This document shows positions 39,356 through 53,879 of a stretch of 64,000 nt of DNA, piece by piece (position 1 is the first letter of the stretch; each line of letters starts with the position of its first letter). The stretch covers positions 31,022,380-31,086,379 of the forward strand of contig CM017567.1 of NCBI GenBank assembly GCA_007844125.1, read 5' to 3'. Source of the DNA: Sinonovacula constricta. Taxonomy: Eukaryota > Mollusca > Bivalvia > Cardiida > Solecurtidae. The notes below the pieces were generated by a model that worked only from the letters and a program-made list of their open reading frames with translations, was not told the origin of the DNA and made no database searches. A program made the position numbers and the translations under genes.

Positions 39356-41528
39356 GCATGCTTTGCAATAGGCAAACTAGAAGAAGATCGATATGCAAGA
39401 TGTGGGTTATCAACAAGCAAGGCATATACCTGTGCCTCTTAGTTGCATGGGTTACGCTATCTTACTACCTACACTAAACTGCTAACAGAAAAACCAAGCA
39501 ACGTCGAAATCAAGACCAGGAAAACAATCCCAGAATATTTTTTTATGAAAAGCTTTTAAGGTTCAACAAACTGTGGAATAATCGTTTACATAATATCTTA
39601 CTGACTCTTATTGTTGGGTAACATACATTATTATAAGAGTTATGAAAATAAAATATTTGGCAAACAATTTCTCAAAGTTCGCTTTTTTGTCCATTGTTTT
39701 TTTACGTGTAATGATAGATCTTACTTTATGGGAAAACACTTCTTGAAGAATCACAATGAACATGTCTCTCATTTAAAGTCGCAAGCCTTGCTAAATTTGA
39801 AAGTAAGTTATAGATTTAAAAAAGTCTTGATAGTCTTAATCATTAAAAAAGGTATACAACTGTTTTATACTATTTGTAACTTAAAGTAAATGCAAGGGAC
39901 CTATGCAGGTCATTTATATTTCTTGTTAATGTTAGTTATAAAACATGTCAATTGCTTATAGTTCGACGTGTATCTGTCTGTCGTGAAAATGTCATATCTG
40001 CGCTAGCGTATTCTGTTCATGTTAATTGCATATTTTATAAAGAATACTACCACTTCAAGGGATTTCAACCCATTATGTCTGCCTTGATCGACAAAATTTA
40101 AGAAATGCAAAAACTTCGGATGCAGCACCAAACTCCTTTATATAGTCAATTGATGCTTTGATCTCTTTACATTTGACTGATATAATTTAATTTTGTTCGC
40201 ACCTGCTGTCAGCTTGAATATCAATATGCTCAGTTGTGAGTGTTCTCTGTATAACTTAAAAATGACAATCAGATTGTTTAAAATATAGTTAAAAGAAAGT
40301 TCCCCAATTTATAATATGTCAAATATTGATGTTAAACTCCGCAAGCAGCAGTAATGTGCACTACCTGATAAGCTGTTGATCTTTTTAATTGCATGGTCGA
40401 AATACGCACTGACAATACATTGAAGAGTCTAGACAGAGAGGCTTTGAAATTTAGCTACAAAAACACTGGCTGCAGAAATGCAATACTATATATCTGCTTT
40501 TAGCGACATTGTTAGATTTTATACGACAGCGAATATCATAATAGGTCAAGGTGATGGCGCTCGTGGCCAAGAAGATAAAGACCACACATCACAACCTTAT
40601 AAATATCCACTTCGAAATATGCTTCCAGATTTTACATCTCAATAGTTGACTGTCCTTTGAAGAATATGACTGTCAAATGTCTTAACATTGATTCAGTATA
40701 AACAAAAAAAAACATACGATGAAATGCGACGTCAAATTTGTTTTGTCGTTAAAGATGTCTTTGATATTTTTAACATAGTACTTGCATGTAGAATGTCTAA
40801 AGGAACCGTCCGCCCAATTTATGAATGTCTCCTACAGAACAGGAGTTGATTTGCCGAAGACGGTTTCATGTTTCTATCTTTAACTCCATTTAGTTTTGAT
40901 TTTAATTTGTTTATCTTCAAATAATAAATAATATGCTCTTTGTTAAACCAAACAGGTGTAATTAGCCAATTACACATTGTTGTTACACTTCTGAGGATTA
41001 TTGACTCATACTTGTACTCAGAACCTTGACATTATTTTGCAACATGTAGTATATTCTGAATGAGATAAGTGTAACGAAGAGTATATGTGGTGAAATGTGG
41101 CATAGGCGGCGAATGCCGGACCGTAAGTATTATCAAAATAATCAGCAGCAGCATAGGCAACTTTATATTTGCAATAGTATCGTTTGAACGTAATCGACCT
41201 CCGTGTACACTAAATGTTCTCTCTGTTATTTCTGTAATCAGAAATGCAATTGTATTTCTATAAAATGCGCTCTTTAAGACATTCATTCTGCTTTGTGTGC
41301 ATCACTTAAATTGTGCACTTGTTTTCTGAATAGCTACAGTTGTTAACTTTACGTCTGAAGAGCCATTAAGTGGAATTATTTTCACACACTCGAAGCCCTT
41401 GGATGCATTCGTTTTGAAACGTCAACGATAAAACGAATAATTGCTTCTGTTCTTTTTTGTATGCTTTAGTTTCCTCAGCCGCAACCAATTACCTGTTTAC
41501 TACATCCTACATGTTTTCTACATGATCA

Positions 41529-41792
<264 letters not shown>

Positions 41793-42474
41793 CTTATATC
41801 TTATATCTTCATCCTAAACACTAGATATTAAAATGCATGCACACAGTCAATGTTTAAATCATAAGTGTGATTTCCAATCGTTTCTGAAATATACAGAGCA
41901 GGTGTTATTTGTCAATAATCTGTTCGCTTTACTATCCTGTTTCATCAAAGAATGAACAAAGTACATGCAGTAAAGTAAAGTTGCACGGTTGTTTACTTGT
42001 CCTAAAATAATTAACAAGTCAATATAAATATATATATATATTATTTCATGTCCAGGAAATTGATAAAAAAAGTGTTCCCTAGCGCATTAGTCATGGACAT
42101 CTGTTGTTAGAAACTACAAACTACAAGTAAAAGCTTATGTGTACAATTTTACAGAAAGGTCCTTTAAATTTCCACCAGACCTAAGCGCTCATTATTCAAC
42201 TAAGAAATATGTACTTAATTTAAGAGACATAACAGGAATCGAGTTAATTTCCGACACAAAATTGCGAATTACGGTATAAATGATTACATGAACCAAATTT
42301 GTTTTCATCACGTTGATAAAAATTTAACGTTGCATACAATTTTCTATTTATATAGCAATTCAATGTAGGCAAATTTAAAATATTTATGTAAGTCTTTAGC
42401 TCCCTTCTCAGTGTATTGTTTTAAAGTTTGTGTCATTTTTACAATCTTGTAAAACCTTTTTGCGATGACCAGGT

Positions 42475-43672
42475 AAATGCAAAGCATGTCGAATAAATCT
42501 GTGTTTATGTAGTATTATGTATTTTGTAAAGGTTAGTAACAATAGGCAAGTGAATTTTAAGTAAAAGTTTATAAATCTCGATCATTCTGATGGGTTACGT
42601 CTCTTTGCTTCTTAGAATCAGGGGTTATGTCAGACAAATAACTCATATGTCCGTTGTTTGGCAGTGATTATTGATTAATTCACGGATAGGTGTTTGATAT
42701 GACTTATTGGAAGGTTATAAAATGGTTAGTTACTATTACACGGGTAAACTTATTTATTTACTTTATTTAAACTTATTATTTTACTACACTGAGGCAAAAT
42801 GTTCTCTTACATGTTTATATAACAGTTGGTGAAAAATGAAATTACATTACATTCATTAAAAAAATCAGTGTTTAAGTAAAATACGCATGTTAAATCTGGC
42901 GATTTTTAGAAGTATTTAGCTATATGTTTTTAGCTTTTTACATTTACAAGATATGTTTGTTATTTAAACTTAACCACGAATTGTTTTAAAATAACATGTT
43001 TATTACATGCTACACAGTTTATGACGCCATCGCATGCGGTATTTTTGCATTTAAACTTAGTGAGTCTGATTTTTGTATTCACAAGTTATTGGAGAAAACA
43101 CTCTCAAAATGGTGTCATTTGCTGTAGCTAGCTACATATTGCACTGATTTTCTTCACGTTTACTAAATCTTATAGGTTTGTGATATTGCTCTCGACACAT
43201 CGGTTTCAATCCCCCAAATTAACCACGACGTCAAACATGTCAGTCAGTAAACTAATCGCAGTGTTGTTAACACATATAATTTGAAACTTCCATTAAGGCG
43301 TCAGCTTGGTATTTTTACCGCCGCTCAGAAGTCATGGAGTTTCTCTCGTCGTTTATGTTTTATTGAGCTTCCGGGTGAATATAGGGGGATTTTGCGAATA
43401 CGATATAAAGCTTACTTACTGACAAATACAATGCATGACAACTATATATTTTATGAATATTTTTATGCTAGGCTAATATGCAACACTATTTTGAATTTTA
43501 CAACCACCTTGTGATATTTATGACCGGAAGTTAGAGTTTGGGGACTGAGGTTTTGCGGGTGTTGTGCCATTCAGCAAATCATTATATTAGAAAAGTGATT
43601 TAACGCTGATAGAAACATTCATATAAAATAACAAATCTCTGTTGACAATATGGTGCAAACAGAGACTTAGTT
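42475..43672 (+). repeat. Segment present in A', missing from A
   Basis: In A the flanks meet directly at 2880 ('gaccag' followed by 'aacaaaatgaac'). In A' about 1.2 kb lies between them. The minus strand of block B at about 25500-26310 matches parts of it, for example the 'aattcacggata' stretch near 42678 and the 'tttatgacgccatcgc' stretch near 43020. This supports an ancestral state with the segment and a deletion in A. Confidence 0.68.
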
Positions 43673-44675
43673 TTAGAAACAAAATGAACTATTATCAACA
43701 CTGTATTTACTTTAGAATAAGTACAAAGTTAAATATGAATACCTCAGATTTTTATAATTAAATATTAAACTTAGCATAGAAGTGATACTAAACAAATGAA
43801 AAGATTTTAATTTTATTACTATGCATGTGAAGATCAATGGTGATGTAATCTAATTGAAGACTTACAGGTTATTACGAAATAATGTAACAAAATATAGTAC
43901 AGACATCTGCATATTTCTTCTACATATTGAGACTCTTATGTTCTTCGAATACGGTTCTAAACATCTGATAATTTTATCAAACTTAATCAACACAACCAAT
44001 TCTTTGTAGAAAATTAAGTTTTACATATATCATCTGAAACAATCCTTCTTAGAAGTCTATAATCATCCGTTTTGAGATGCAAAGTGTGGTTTCGTTATCT
44101 GAGGAAAAAGACATTTCCTGTGCATAGATATTTGAAATCTGTCATTTGTTATGTCAGAGCCCGGAAAACAAACTGTCATTAAATTTTGAACATTTAGCTG
44201 CTTGTGTTGTATTTACTCTTAAAGATGCTTTTAGATTAGAATGCTCGGTACTATTTCCTTCAACGGTAAAAATGAGTGTTATCTAAAAGTGAACCGTGTT
44301 TGTTTGTTGTTTCGGCAAATTAAACAATCCATTTACTGTAAAAGCAAAGAAACAGAAATTTTAGTCATGTTTCTGGAAACATGTTCTTGGCCTTGAAAGA
44401 CTGTAAGAATTTTATCTATCTTTCTAAATTTTTACTTAATTAATAATTACAATTTATATTTGCGTAATGGTTATATATATATTAGAAAGGCAAGGTCACA
44501 CATGTGCATTTCCACAATTACAAATGACAATCCGGAACACCCAAACGACACTCATTGTTGCGGGTCAGGCTAACTGAATTGATCTGCTATTCCTCAACCC
44601 GGCCATTTATTGTCTTTATTCTCCAGAGAGCCCTAAGCCAGCGCACAAATCAAATAGCAAAACAAATTCGAGCCA

Positions 44676-44936
44676 AGTGCGAATACAGTTATGAAAGAGC
44701 AAACAACTTGGAGAATAAACAAGGCTGACATATGGAAATGGTACGATTATGTTGAGACCTGCTATACCATATTACGTATTGGGTATAGTGGTAAATGTTG
44801 TCAATTTCTGAAAATATTTAGCCTAAAAAATGAGAAATATTTGAAAAGGCAGTGGACAAAAATATTTATATGAAAGCAAGATGTATCAGTAAGAACAAAT
44901 AAGCAAATCACAAAATCACGGCCTCGGAATGACCAG
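44676..44936. repeat. Small A'-specific segment (about 260 bases)
   Basis: A reads through 'aattccagccagtcagcaata' at about 4540-4560. A' has about 260 extra bases inside this site. The extra piece holds a 60-codon open frame (44691-44873) with no recognisable domain. I did not find a second copy in the window or clear terminal repeats. It could be a small insertion in A' or a deletion in A. Confidence 0.5.
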
Positions 44937-45082
44937 TCAGCAATAGGAATCAACAACCTAAAGATAAGATGAACCAAAACTCATTGTTATTAATTTACAG
45001 CTTGTTAAAGGAAAGCAGCCTAGAATTTATAATACAAACCTGTGTGTACGTATGGTATTTAATTTTTATCCATTAAGTCAAT

Positions 45083-45390
45083 AACCAGACCTTGTAGCGC
45101 CATCGGTAGAGCGTCTGCTACAGGCAATGGAGGCACCGAGCTCAATCCCGGGCCGTGACATAGCAACGTCGTTAATATGGTAGTGGCATAGCTCCCTTGC
45201 TAAAGTTCGAGTAAGGTCAGTTCCCCGACTTGTTGCCCCGGTGTCAGTGTAATGTGACTGGGTAATGTATAATGACACATGTAAGCGGCATGCCAAAACA
45301 GTGGAGGCAGCACTAAATATCCTTTAAGTAAACACTGTCTCCAGATAGCCAAATTACTGTTGGTAGAAAAAATATACCAAATAAACAAAG
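45083..45390 (+). mobile_element. tRNA-derived SINE, copy in block A'
   Basis: This is the duplicated counterpart of the SINE at 4697-5012, at the same site with the same flanks. It has the same B box variant, a few substitutions, and a small deletion near 45247 where A has extra bases. It was copied with the block rather than inserted separately. Confidence 0.85.
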
Positions 45391-48300
45391 CCAATCTGAT
45401 TGTACATTCAATTTTAATGGGTCAATAATTCTTAATCAGATTTGTTCAAAGAGCACAGGTACTGAAATTGATATAAAAGAAAAATCCCAGTACCTTTAAT
45501 GTGCTGACTTTACGTATTTTCCACACACATGCCCTACCGTTTTTCAATGTTACATAAGTATGTTTTTTTCTAAATAAAGGGGTCCAAATGAAGAAAACCA
45601 ACATAAATCAAGACTTTTTGATACTATAACACTCTAGTTACAGAAAGTATAAAATTAAGCCATGATCAGCATTTTCAAGGAACAGCATAATTATGCTGCT
45701 ACTGATAAAACATGTATTCCCACGTCATTTGAATTTTAATGTTGTATTATTATGTAAAGACTTGGAATTTCCATACATATAAAGTATTTCATTGGAGCGA
45801 AGATAAATTTCTTTGGGCCAATGCAGATCATAACATAACATATATGTATATTATTCTGCGGAAGAGCATTATCCCTGCACTTATAGAACCTTCACATTCC
45901 AAGCCGTCAGTTAACCCTTCGCCGCCTGCCTGGTCGATAAAGAGTTTGACAGTGAAATGAATCTAAATATGAAGGCGAAAGAAACTTATGCAAATAATAC
46001 CGCATTTTTAGCAGGCACTCAACCAATATATTAAAAAAGAGGCGTTGTCATCACCATTCTTTATCTTGTTTAATTAGTTGTTTTTGTTTTCTAAAAAATA
46101 AAAATGGCAAAACAAAAAAACATTGCAAAAAAGACATAATACATTTTTGTCAAAGTTTAGTTTGTAATGCGACTGGAAAGTGTTTACTGTCGGTGCAGCT
46201 TCTTATTCAACTGATTGTTACATGTTATTTACATGAACATAATATTTAGTTTACAAAGAAGAGACGCTTTTTATTACATGTAGTACTACTATTATGTTTT
46301 ATTTATCTTTACTAGAAAGTTCGTTTTTAAGCTGGTCATGGAAATATAATATTTGAGCAATTATTAGGCGTGTTACCTGCGTTTTAAAATCTTGAACTTG
46401 AGCAAACTTACATTATTTTTTAAAATATACCCTGATTATAATAATAAATGTAAATTGTACAGAAATAACAGGCTACTCACATCCCGACATTTTATTTCTA
46501 AAATGAATTCAAACACAGAAAAGAAAAACAACTAAATCGGATATATAATTTGAAACATGTTGAGTAATTTTCTATAAATCTGATTTCCGAATTAATTTCG
46601 GCATACTATTACAGCTATCATTGCTGAAATTGCTATCATAGAATATTGCATACATGTATATTAGAACGATATTGATTTCTTAAAAAAAGAAACCATCCAA
46701 TATCCCAGAATGCTAGTACCTTTCAGACGCCTGTTCGCTATAGATTTGACAGTGTAATTACATTCGGAATTAACCATATGTGTAATATATGTCTAATATG
46801 ATCGAGCCAGTAAATAATGCAGGTTGTCCTCGACGAACCAAACGGGGTTGGGGCGCGGTAGGGAAAGAAATAACATATACAATATTGTACTTGTCGACAT
46901 TATTTTCTTCTTGCTTTAATCTGATTAATACAAACGAAATGAGTATTTTTTAGAAAATACAGTTATTTTATAAAACGCTTTTGATTTACGTTTAAAATGG
47001 CGTCTTACAGGAAGGATAGATAATCATATTATCACACCAAAATTACGTCAATTGACTTAACTTAACAATAAAGATCTACACACCCATCTAAACGTCGTCA
47101 ATTCTGAACAATGTGTTTCTCGGTAAGATCCATTCATCTGTTACTCCAAATGAACAATATTGACACTTGTTTCGAAAGTTGCACATGAATTCGTTTCTAC
47201 AAATAACATTTTCCCATCCTTTTGTATCGAATAAAATGATAATTTAGGATGATAAAATACTGCTTTCTATATATTCTAACGGCTTTTATGACATATTACA
47301 GTAGCAACATGCATTTTTTCATTTAATGGAAGTATCGCAATTGAAACGGACAATGGTATGACCATAAAACTATTCTTTAGAAATGCCAATTTGTAGACGA
47401 AACCTTTAACAATTTGAAATAATTTTCCTCGAAGATTGAATGACAATTATGTTCATGATACTTTCATTTTTACACCCTATGTTAACCCCATTGCTCATCC
47501 ATGAGCCATTTAACGCCTTTGCACAGCATAATAAATTTATACTTATCTAAGAATCTGAGCAAATAAAGGCTTATTTGTTAACAGCCCTGGGTTTATTATT
47601 ATATGGGAAACATACATACATTCAATAATGCATTGCACCTATGTCCAAAAAAAATTTAAATAAATTTATAAATGTTCATAATCATACATATTTACTATAA
47701 AATAATTAAAACCCAACATAGATAATTGCGCACGATTGTCCATGGATTCTCACAACTGTGCTTGACTCCACACAATAGCGTGTATTGTTCTCTGCTTATA
47801 AATTGAAATTATTCAATCGAATACATGTCCTACTGCTATAATCTTTTAAATTTGTCAACCAATGATGATTTGCCTAAATAAAAAAAGCTAACTGGTGGGT
47901 ATTTTTAATTTGTTTAGGGTTTTGGGGTGCAGATAATGAAGTAGACCTATTTTTTAAAGCTGTGATTTGAAGGTTGTCTGGTAATGTTTGCTACCGGAAA
48001 AATCTCATTAAAAATTACGTGCTATCCATAACTAGATTGACATTTAAAGATATCAAATACATAGCTGTTTAACATTGCACGCAGATTAGTTTATTCAATA
48101 ATATTTTAACATTTTTAAGCTTTATTTTCAAATTATAATAACAGTATTTCTCTATATCGAATGGATGTTTACCGTTTTTCTGACATTATGGCACTAGATA
48201 CGTGTGTGTAATAGGTTTTTAAGATTCCACTAATATATACCGTTTCAATATATCTTTGTCAAGATAGAAAATTGTTAAATCATACTTCTATTTTTAACAG

Positions 48301-50247
48301 AGAACTCAAAGTTATGCCTTTAGCACCAGTTGATGGATTTTGACGGATAATGAAACTATAAAACATTTCTTAGGTGTTCATATTATGCAGAAAGTCTCGA
48401 AAAATTCGCTCTTAAGTGACATTTTGGTTGAATTGACGTAGTGATCTAAATACATGCTGGACGTGAGGGGATTATGGAAAGATGTTATTATTCTTGAAAA
48501 TTAATTTTCGGAATTTGCAAGAGAAGCGTTTCCAAAACATCCGACATTGGAAAAGCGTCAGATAAAGTAATTTGAGATTTTGCGCAAGGATACATGTTTC
48601 AAGGCTTTGCAAACATGACCGCAGTTGTACGTTGTCACATTTTGAATCCTCTTCTAGGAGATTAGAAAATCTAGATGATGGTCACTATTTTGATGAAGGT
48701 CGCCTGTTATGAGTAAAATACAATCGATGCATGTTTAAAGTTTTCCGACTTAAGTTGAACATAACAATATACATTTTAAGGTATTAAAAATTAAAACCGG
48801 ATATTCAATTTTATTAAATAACTTCGATTACCTAGGATGATGTAATTATTAATATGTTTTCTAAACATTTTACAACTTTCCAAAACATTCAAATCGTATC
48901 CTTGTGCATTAAAATGGTTCAGAAAAAAACGAATGTTCTTATAAGCACTTCTTAGAATATCGACATGGAATCCATACACTTAGAAAATAGCTGAAAGTTT
49001 AATCAAGTATAATTATAATTCTAATATATGCAAACAATTTGAAATCATGTGTAAAAAGAACTTGCAAAAAATAGTTTTATATGAAAGCATTCTCATAATC
49101 TTATCAGAAAACAGTATTCATCTAAAAATATGACACTTTTAAACTTACCTGGAATTTATGTACTGCAGTCTTTTGTCTTACCTAATGGCAAGATAAAATA
49201 TCTTAGTTTTAACGTTTTACAATATCCTTTAAGAAAAATGTTATGTTTTTTCTGTTCGTACTCGGCGAAAACCGACTTTCAACCCATTATTACAACAATA
49301 TCAACAATATTGTGCAGAGGTCTGGCGAATCCAGAGTACGGACGCTGATTGCAGAACGACAGCTTTACGTGGTTTAAGCGTTTAATACTCCTTTCAAAAT
49401 AGTTATGAATATGTTTGATCTTTTCTTTACAATTGTGTCTTAAGATGGCTTTACTGATTGCAAAAGAACATTTGTTTGCCGTCTGAAGCATTAGCAACAT
49501 TATTATGTTGACACTGATTTTGATGTTGCATCTACAAATGAATGATCCCCTTAATAATGCCATTTAGGAATACTTTGTAATTTCAGCTGTCGGCCAAGGA
49601 GATAAATAAGGCATCAGTATATGTTATTATATAATCAGGTGTACTTGCAATGTACAGTGATAATTAGGCTTTTGTGCTGTATTTTATGAAGGCCTAAGTG
49701 ACGTGTTTAATTGGAGATTATGCATGTTTGAATGTTTTGTACTACCTAACATGTAAAAGTAAGTAATATAGTTCTGTATCTTTTAAAATAACTGTATAAG
49801 GATATCTGGCAATCATTGAGAACGACAACGTGTTGCAGCGTCATGAAACCTACAAACACGTCTCAAAGTCGGACTTATTGTTGCGGTTCATGACGTAACA
49901 AATCAAGACCTAGACAATTCTTAACGTAACCAAACATATATTTTACTTTGCAAAAAAAAGGTTCAAGTTACGCAATGTCGGATTTGTCAAACAAAATATT
50001 GTATCACCTGTTTTACATTACTAAGTAAGAGGTGGTGGTGAAGAAATACATATGCATAAGTAGAACAACCAACGTCAAGTTGGTCAGCTTGAAGTAATCC
50101 CATCATCAATTATCACAATCCGACGTAGACTCGAGCCTACAGAAAGAGACGCTTATGAATGAAAACTCTAGCAGGCGTTTCCGTAAAAGTCTCAGTAGTC
50201 TCCATAGTGATCATCAAATGTACTTCAACACGAAGAACCAGACCCGG

Positions 50248-50265
50248 TAGCGAAATCAGTAGAGC
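50248..50265 (+). promoter_or_regulatory. Pol III A box of SINE
   Basis: 'tagcgaaatcagtagagc' fits the tRNA-type A box (TRGYNNARNNGG-like). It comes from the D-arm of the ancestral tRNA. Confidence 0.7.
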
Positions 50266-50291
50266 GTCGGTGTCGGATACGGAAGATTCTG

Positions 50292-50302
50292 GGTTCGATC
50301 CC
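50292..50302 (+). promoter_or_regulatory. Pol III B box of SINE
   Basis: 'ggttcgatccc' matches the consensus GGTTCGANNCC. It lies about 27 bases after the end of the A box, the usual spacing for an internal pol III promoter. Confidence 0.8.
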
Positions 50303-50538
50303 GAGCCGTGACAAACCAATTTCGTAAAATGATGGTGGTATAGCTTCCTTGCTAACGCTCAAGCAAGTAGAAGGGTAGTTCCAGGGCTGGTTTGCTCGGT
50401 GTCGAGATAATGTGACTGGGTGTTGTATCATGCCATGGCATGCTATGCACAGTGAAGGAAGCACTATATCTGCTTCAAGTGGACACCGTCCCTAGATAAA
50501 TAATATACTGTTGCTGGGACGATTAAATCAATAAATAT

Positions 50539-50585
50539 ATATATATATATGTGTGTGTATGTGTGTATATGTACATGTATATATG
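50539..50585 (+). repeat. AT/GT microsatellite at SINE 3' end
   Basis: 'atatatatat' then 'gtgtgtgtatgtgtgtatatg' directly after the SINE tail. Likely grew from the SINE's A-rich end. Confidence 0.85.
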
Positions 50586-51969
50586 TTGTTTTTAAATTTC
50601 TTAATGTATTCCCTTTTAATGAACATGCCAATGAATGAAAGATGTGATCCCGCCTAAACAACAAAGGACTTCAAAGGTCATTTGAGTTATTTGTTTAATA
50701 TTTCCTAAAGCCAGACTTAACAAGTTCATTGTATGCTAGAACTAATAAATACCTTTAATGACGTACGGGTATTACAGTCATTTTAAAGAAGCATACAATA
50801 ACAAGTTAAAAGCATTGCTCATCGTTCACGACTGTGTTATTTTAAGTAGTACTTACATAGATTTCTGTATAAGTCACCACGTGTTTACTTTCGTTACTAA
50901 ATAAAACCGGTTCCATCCAACATATGCCTTTAAGAAGACCCCCCAGTCTCAGTTAATAGTTCAGTAAATATGTTGAATGAATCTAAGGCGGTAACAGTTG
51001 GTTTTATAAAAGTTGTATCGTCGTATTGTCTGTACACCTTTACATAACCTTTACATAAAATGTTATTTTGTACTATGTTTTCTCAAAATACGACGTTATC
51101 ATATTTTCATGTAAAAATAAGTGACGTGGTAGACGCCCATCTATCTCCTTTCGTTTAAGGTTAACACTAAAAAATGGTAAGTGTATGCCATAACATGTTA
51201 TGATACTACATTTCTTCTTAGGGCTTTGCATCAAAGTACATAAACAACTTATATATATGCATATGAATATACAGATGAGTAGATACATATTTATACATTT
51301 TGAAAAAAAACAATGCAAACAATTACAATTAAATAATGTTTAGTTTAAGGTTCTATGTTAACTACAATATATTTTAATATAATGCCGAACAATATTCATG
51401 TGTAATATAAAATACGGTAATGTAAACAAAATCATATGCAATGATATCATGCCTCTATTCTACAAGATAAATGCAATTGGTTTGTCTTTGCTTTATTATT
51501 TGTGGAGGAATTGATCATGAGCAAGATAGTCTGACATGTGCATTGATACAATTAGCAGCGATTTACACAAGCAACTGATTGAAGCTAGATTAAACGTTAC
51601 AATAGTGTTGTTTCTTTGCGTGAGCAATTTTGGAACGTAGTTGGTGCATACAAGGCTTTACGACGGTATTGAATTACTTCTTTGCAGCTGGTGCACTGCC
51701 AGTACATCAATTCTAAAAGGGCACCTTCCGCTATTCCGAGAATCTGTATCTACACCGATGGACCATTTTCAACATTACCGACAAGTCAATACCTACATTT
51801 GACATATTAAAGTCAGCAGATTGAGATTGTTTAATCGAAATAAGTACATTTAGTGTTGAGAGTCTTTGTGGTAAAGTTTGGTTTCGAATAAAACTGTTTT
51901 CAAGGTTTTCAAACTAATATGTTTAGTTTGTCACATCGCAGCGACCATTATGGCGACATCCATCTGTTT

Positions 51970-52040
51970 TTAGCGAAGGACGACCTCCGGCTCAGCCAGC
52001 CGACGCTCTAGGACTTGAGCTATTGCGGCGGGTACCAGGG
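51970..52040 (-). mobile_element. SINE tRNA-like head fragment
   Basis: On the minus strand the sequence 'aatagctcaagtcctagagcg' followed by 'tcggctggctgagccggaggtc' looks like the 5' half of a tRNA (A box TAGCTCA..TAGAGC, then anticodon arm). The GC content stands out from the flanks. It breaks off before a B box, so it is a truncated SINE head or tRNA pseudogene of a different subfamily from the copy at 50228. Confidence 0.55.
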
Positions 52041-52506
52041 TTTGGCCTTCAAGAAAAACCAGAAAACCTGTTAACCAGAAATAATATTTCTATCAAAGAT
52101 TTCACTTAAGATAAATATCAGTAGTGCAAACATCTACTAAACCCTAGAAAATTGAAAGTAATAGCTTAGTTCTACAATTTTTATACCATACTAACCTTTT
52201 AATAAATCATTTAAAATGTATAAAATATACAAGCATGCTAAAATATAAACCAAACTAGCAGATAGTTAGTTATTAAATTAGATATAAAATTAAAAGAATT
52301 AAGTTAAGGAATCATTCAACTCAACCATTGTTCCTAAATATTACATTCAAAATAAGTATAATCTGTGTTATTTGTAAATAGTGTGTCATATGTATGTCGA
52401 AAATGAGACCTTGAGATCTTTTAAAGAGAATTAATCCAGTAATTGCTAAATGAGAAATCACTTCAACGGTCGATTTATCGTAAATAACGGCAACGAATGG
52501 TACTTG

Positions 52507-52508
<2 letters not shown>

Positions 52509-52584
<76 letters not shown>

Positions 52585-52585
52585 T

Positions 52586-52656
<71 letters not shown>
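52509..52656 (+). repeat. (GATA)n-(GACA)n compound satellite
   Basis: About 92 bases of GATA with one small interruption, followed by about 56 bases of GACA. Confidence 0.97.
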
Positions 52657-52683
52657 TATTTATGTATATATATATATATACAT

Positions 52684-52870
<187 letters not shown>

Positions 52871-53689
52871 GTCAGTGAGCATCAAAATTGCTATGATCGA
52901 TATATAGGACGACTTCTACAATGTCGGCTAAACGAATTGTTTCATACATAGACAATGACTTGGGGATATTATCTATATGTCTAGGATGAGAACTCTCAAA
53001 ACAATTTGGTGTTGACAGTTTCTGTTTCCTAAAATAATGATGTAATGTTATATTGAAGACAGTGAACTGGTAAAATAAGAAGCTTGCGGTTTTAGATACT
53101 ATTGGCAATAAGATGCTTTAAGCCAAGACTAGGTAAGGTATTTTGCTGCTGTCTTAAATTTTGCATGGTCTAAAATGTACACTAAACCAGTTTAGAAAAG
53201 GAGACGTTGTATTGTCACAAATTTAAATGAAATGTTCATGTTTCTTTTTTTAATATTTTCCAACTGCATTTGAAAAAAAAATGTAAGTTTAAAAGTTTTT
53301 ATCCTGAATATAGATAAAAAAAAATATCTGCTCTGCAAAAACAATATCTCTATATTAGTGTTTTGCATACATATTAGCTATGAAATGTACTGGTGTTTTA
53401 GGAAATAAGTGCAACACCATCATTTGCACTGGCAACATTTTCTTTGGTGTAGTTGATAACTTATAACTTAAAAAACTTCAGTAGCATATATCATTTTATT
53501 GTGCTGTACTACATGTATTATATATCTTCAAAGAAACACAAAGCTGATAATATTTACGCAAATTATGGTAAATCATCATACCTTGTCGAAGTAACGAAAT
53601 GTTTTTTGCTTAAAAAATATTAGAACACATTTAAACGAGCATGTGCATGATTTGAATTGTTATTATAGTATTAGTATTAGTATCCAACG

Positions 53690-53879
53690 CATATCTCGTG
53701 CAAAACAACTCAGAATGATTGGCAGTTATTTTGGAAGTGGCGTAGTGTCTAGTACATCTACTTATAAGGACTCAAATCAAAACTCATATCTCGTGCAAAA
53801 CAACTCACAATGATTGGCAGTTATTTTGGAAGTGGCGTAGTGTCTAGTACATCTACTTATAAGGACTCAAATCAAAACG
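53690..53879 (+). repeat. Tandem duplication, two 95-base units
   Basis: Unit 1 is 53690-53784 and unit 2 is 53785-53879. They differ at one internal base (g at 53713, c at 53808) and at the last base. No gene or known repeat lies inside. Confidence 0.95.

Larger units (their letters stand above)
50228..50540 (+). mobile_element. tRNA-derived SINE, best preserved copy
   Basis: This copy has a good A box and a perfect-looking B box, then the family body with 'aatgtgactgggtgttgtatcatgcc' and 'acaccgtccctagataaat'. It ends in 'attaaatcaataaat', running into an AT/GT microsatellite. It lies about 100 bases beyond the right edge of A' and has no counterpart in A, so it is an independent insertion. 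Bivalve and other mollusc genomes are rich in tRNA-derived SINEs of this layout. I cannot name the exact family. Confidence 0.88.
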
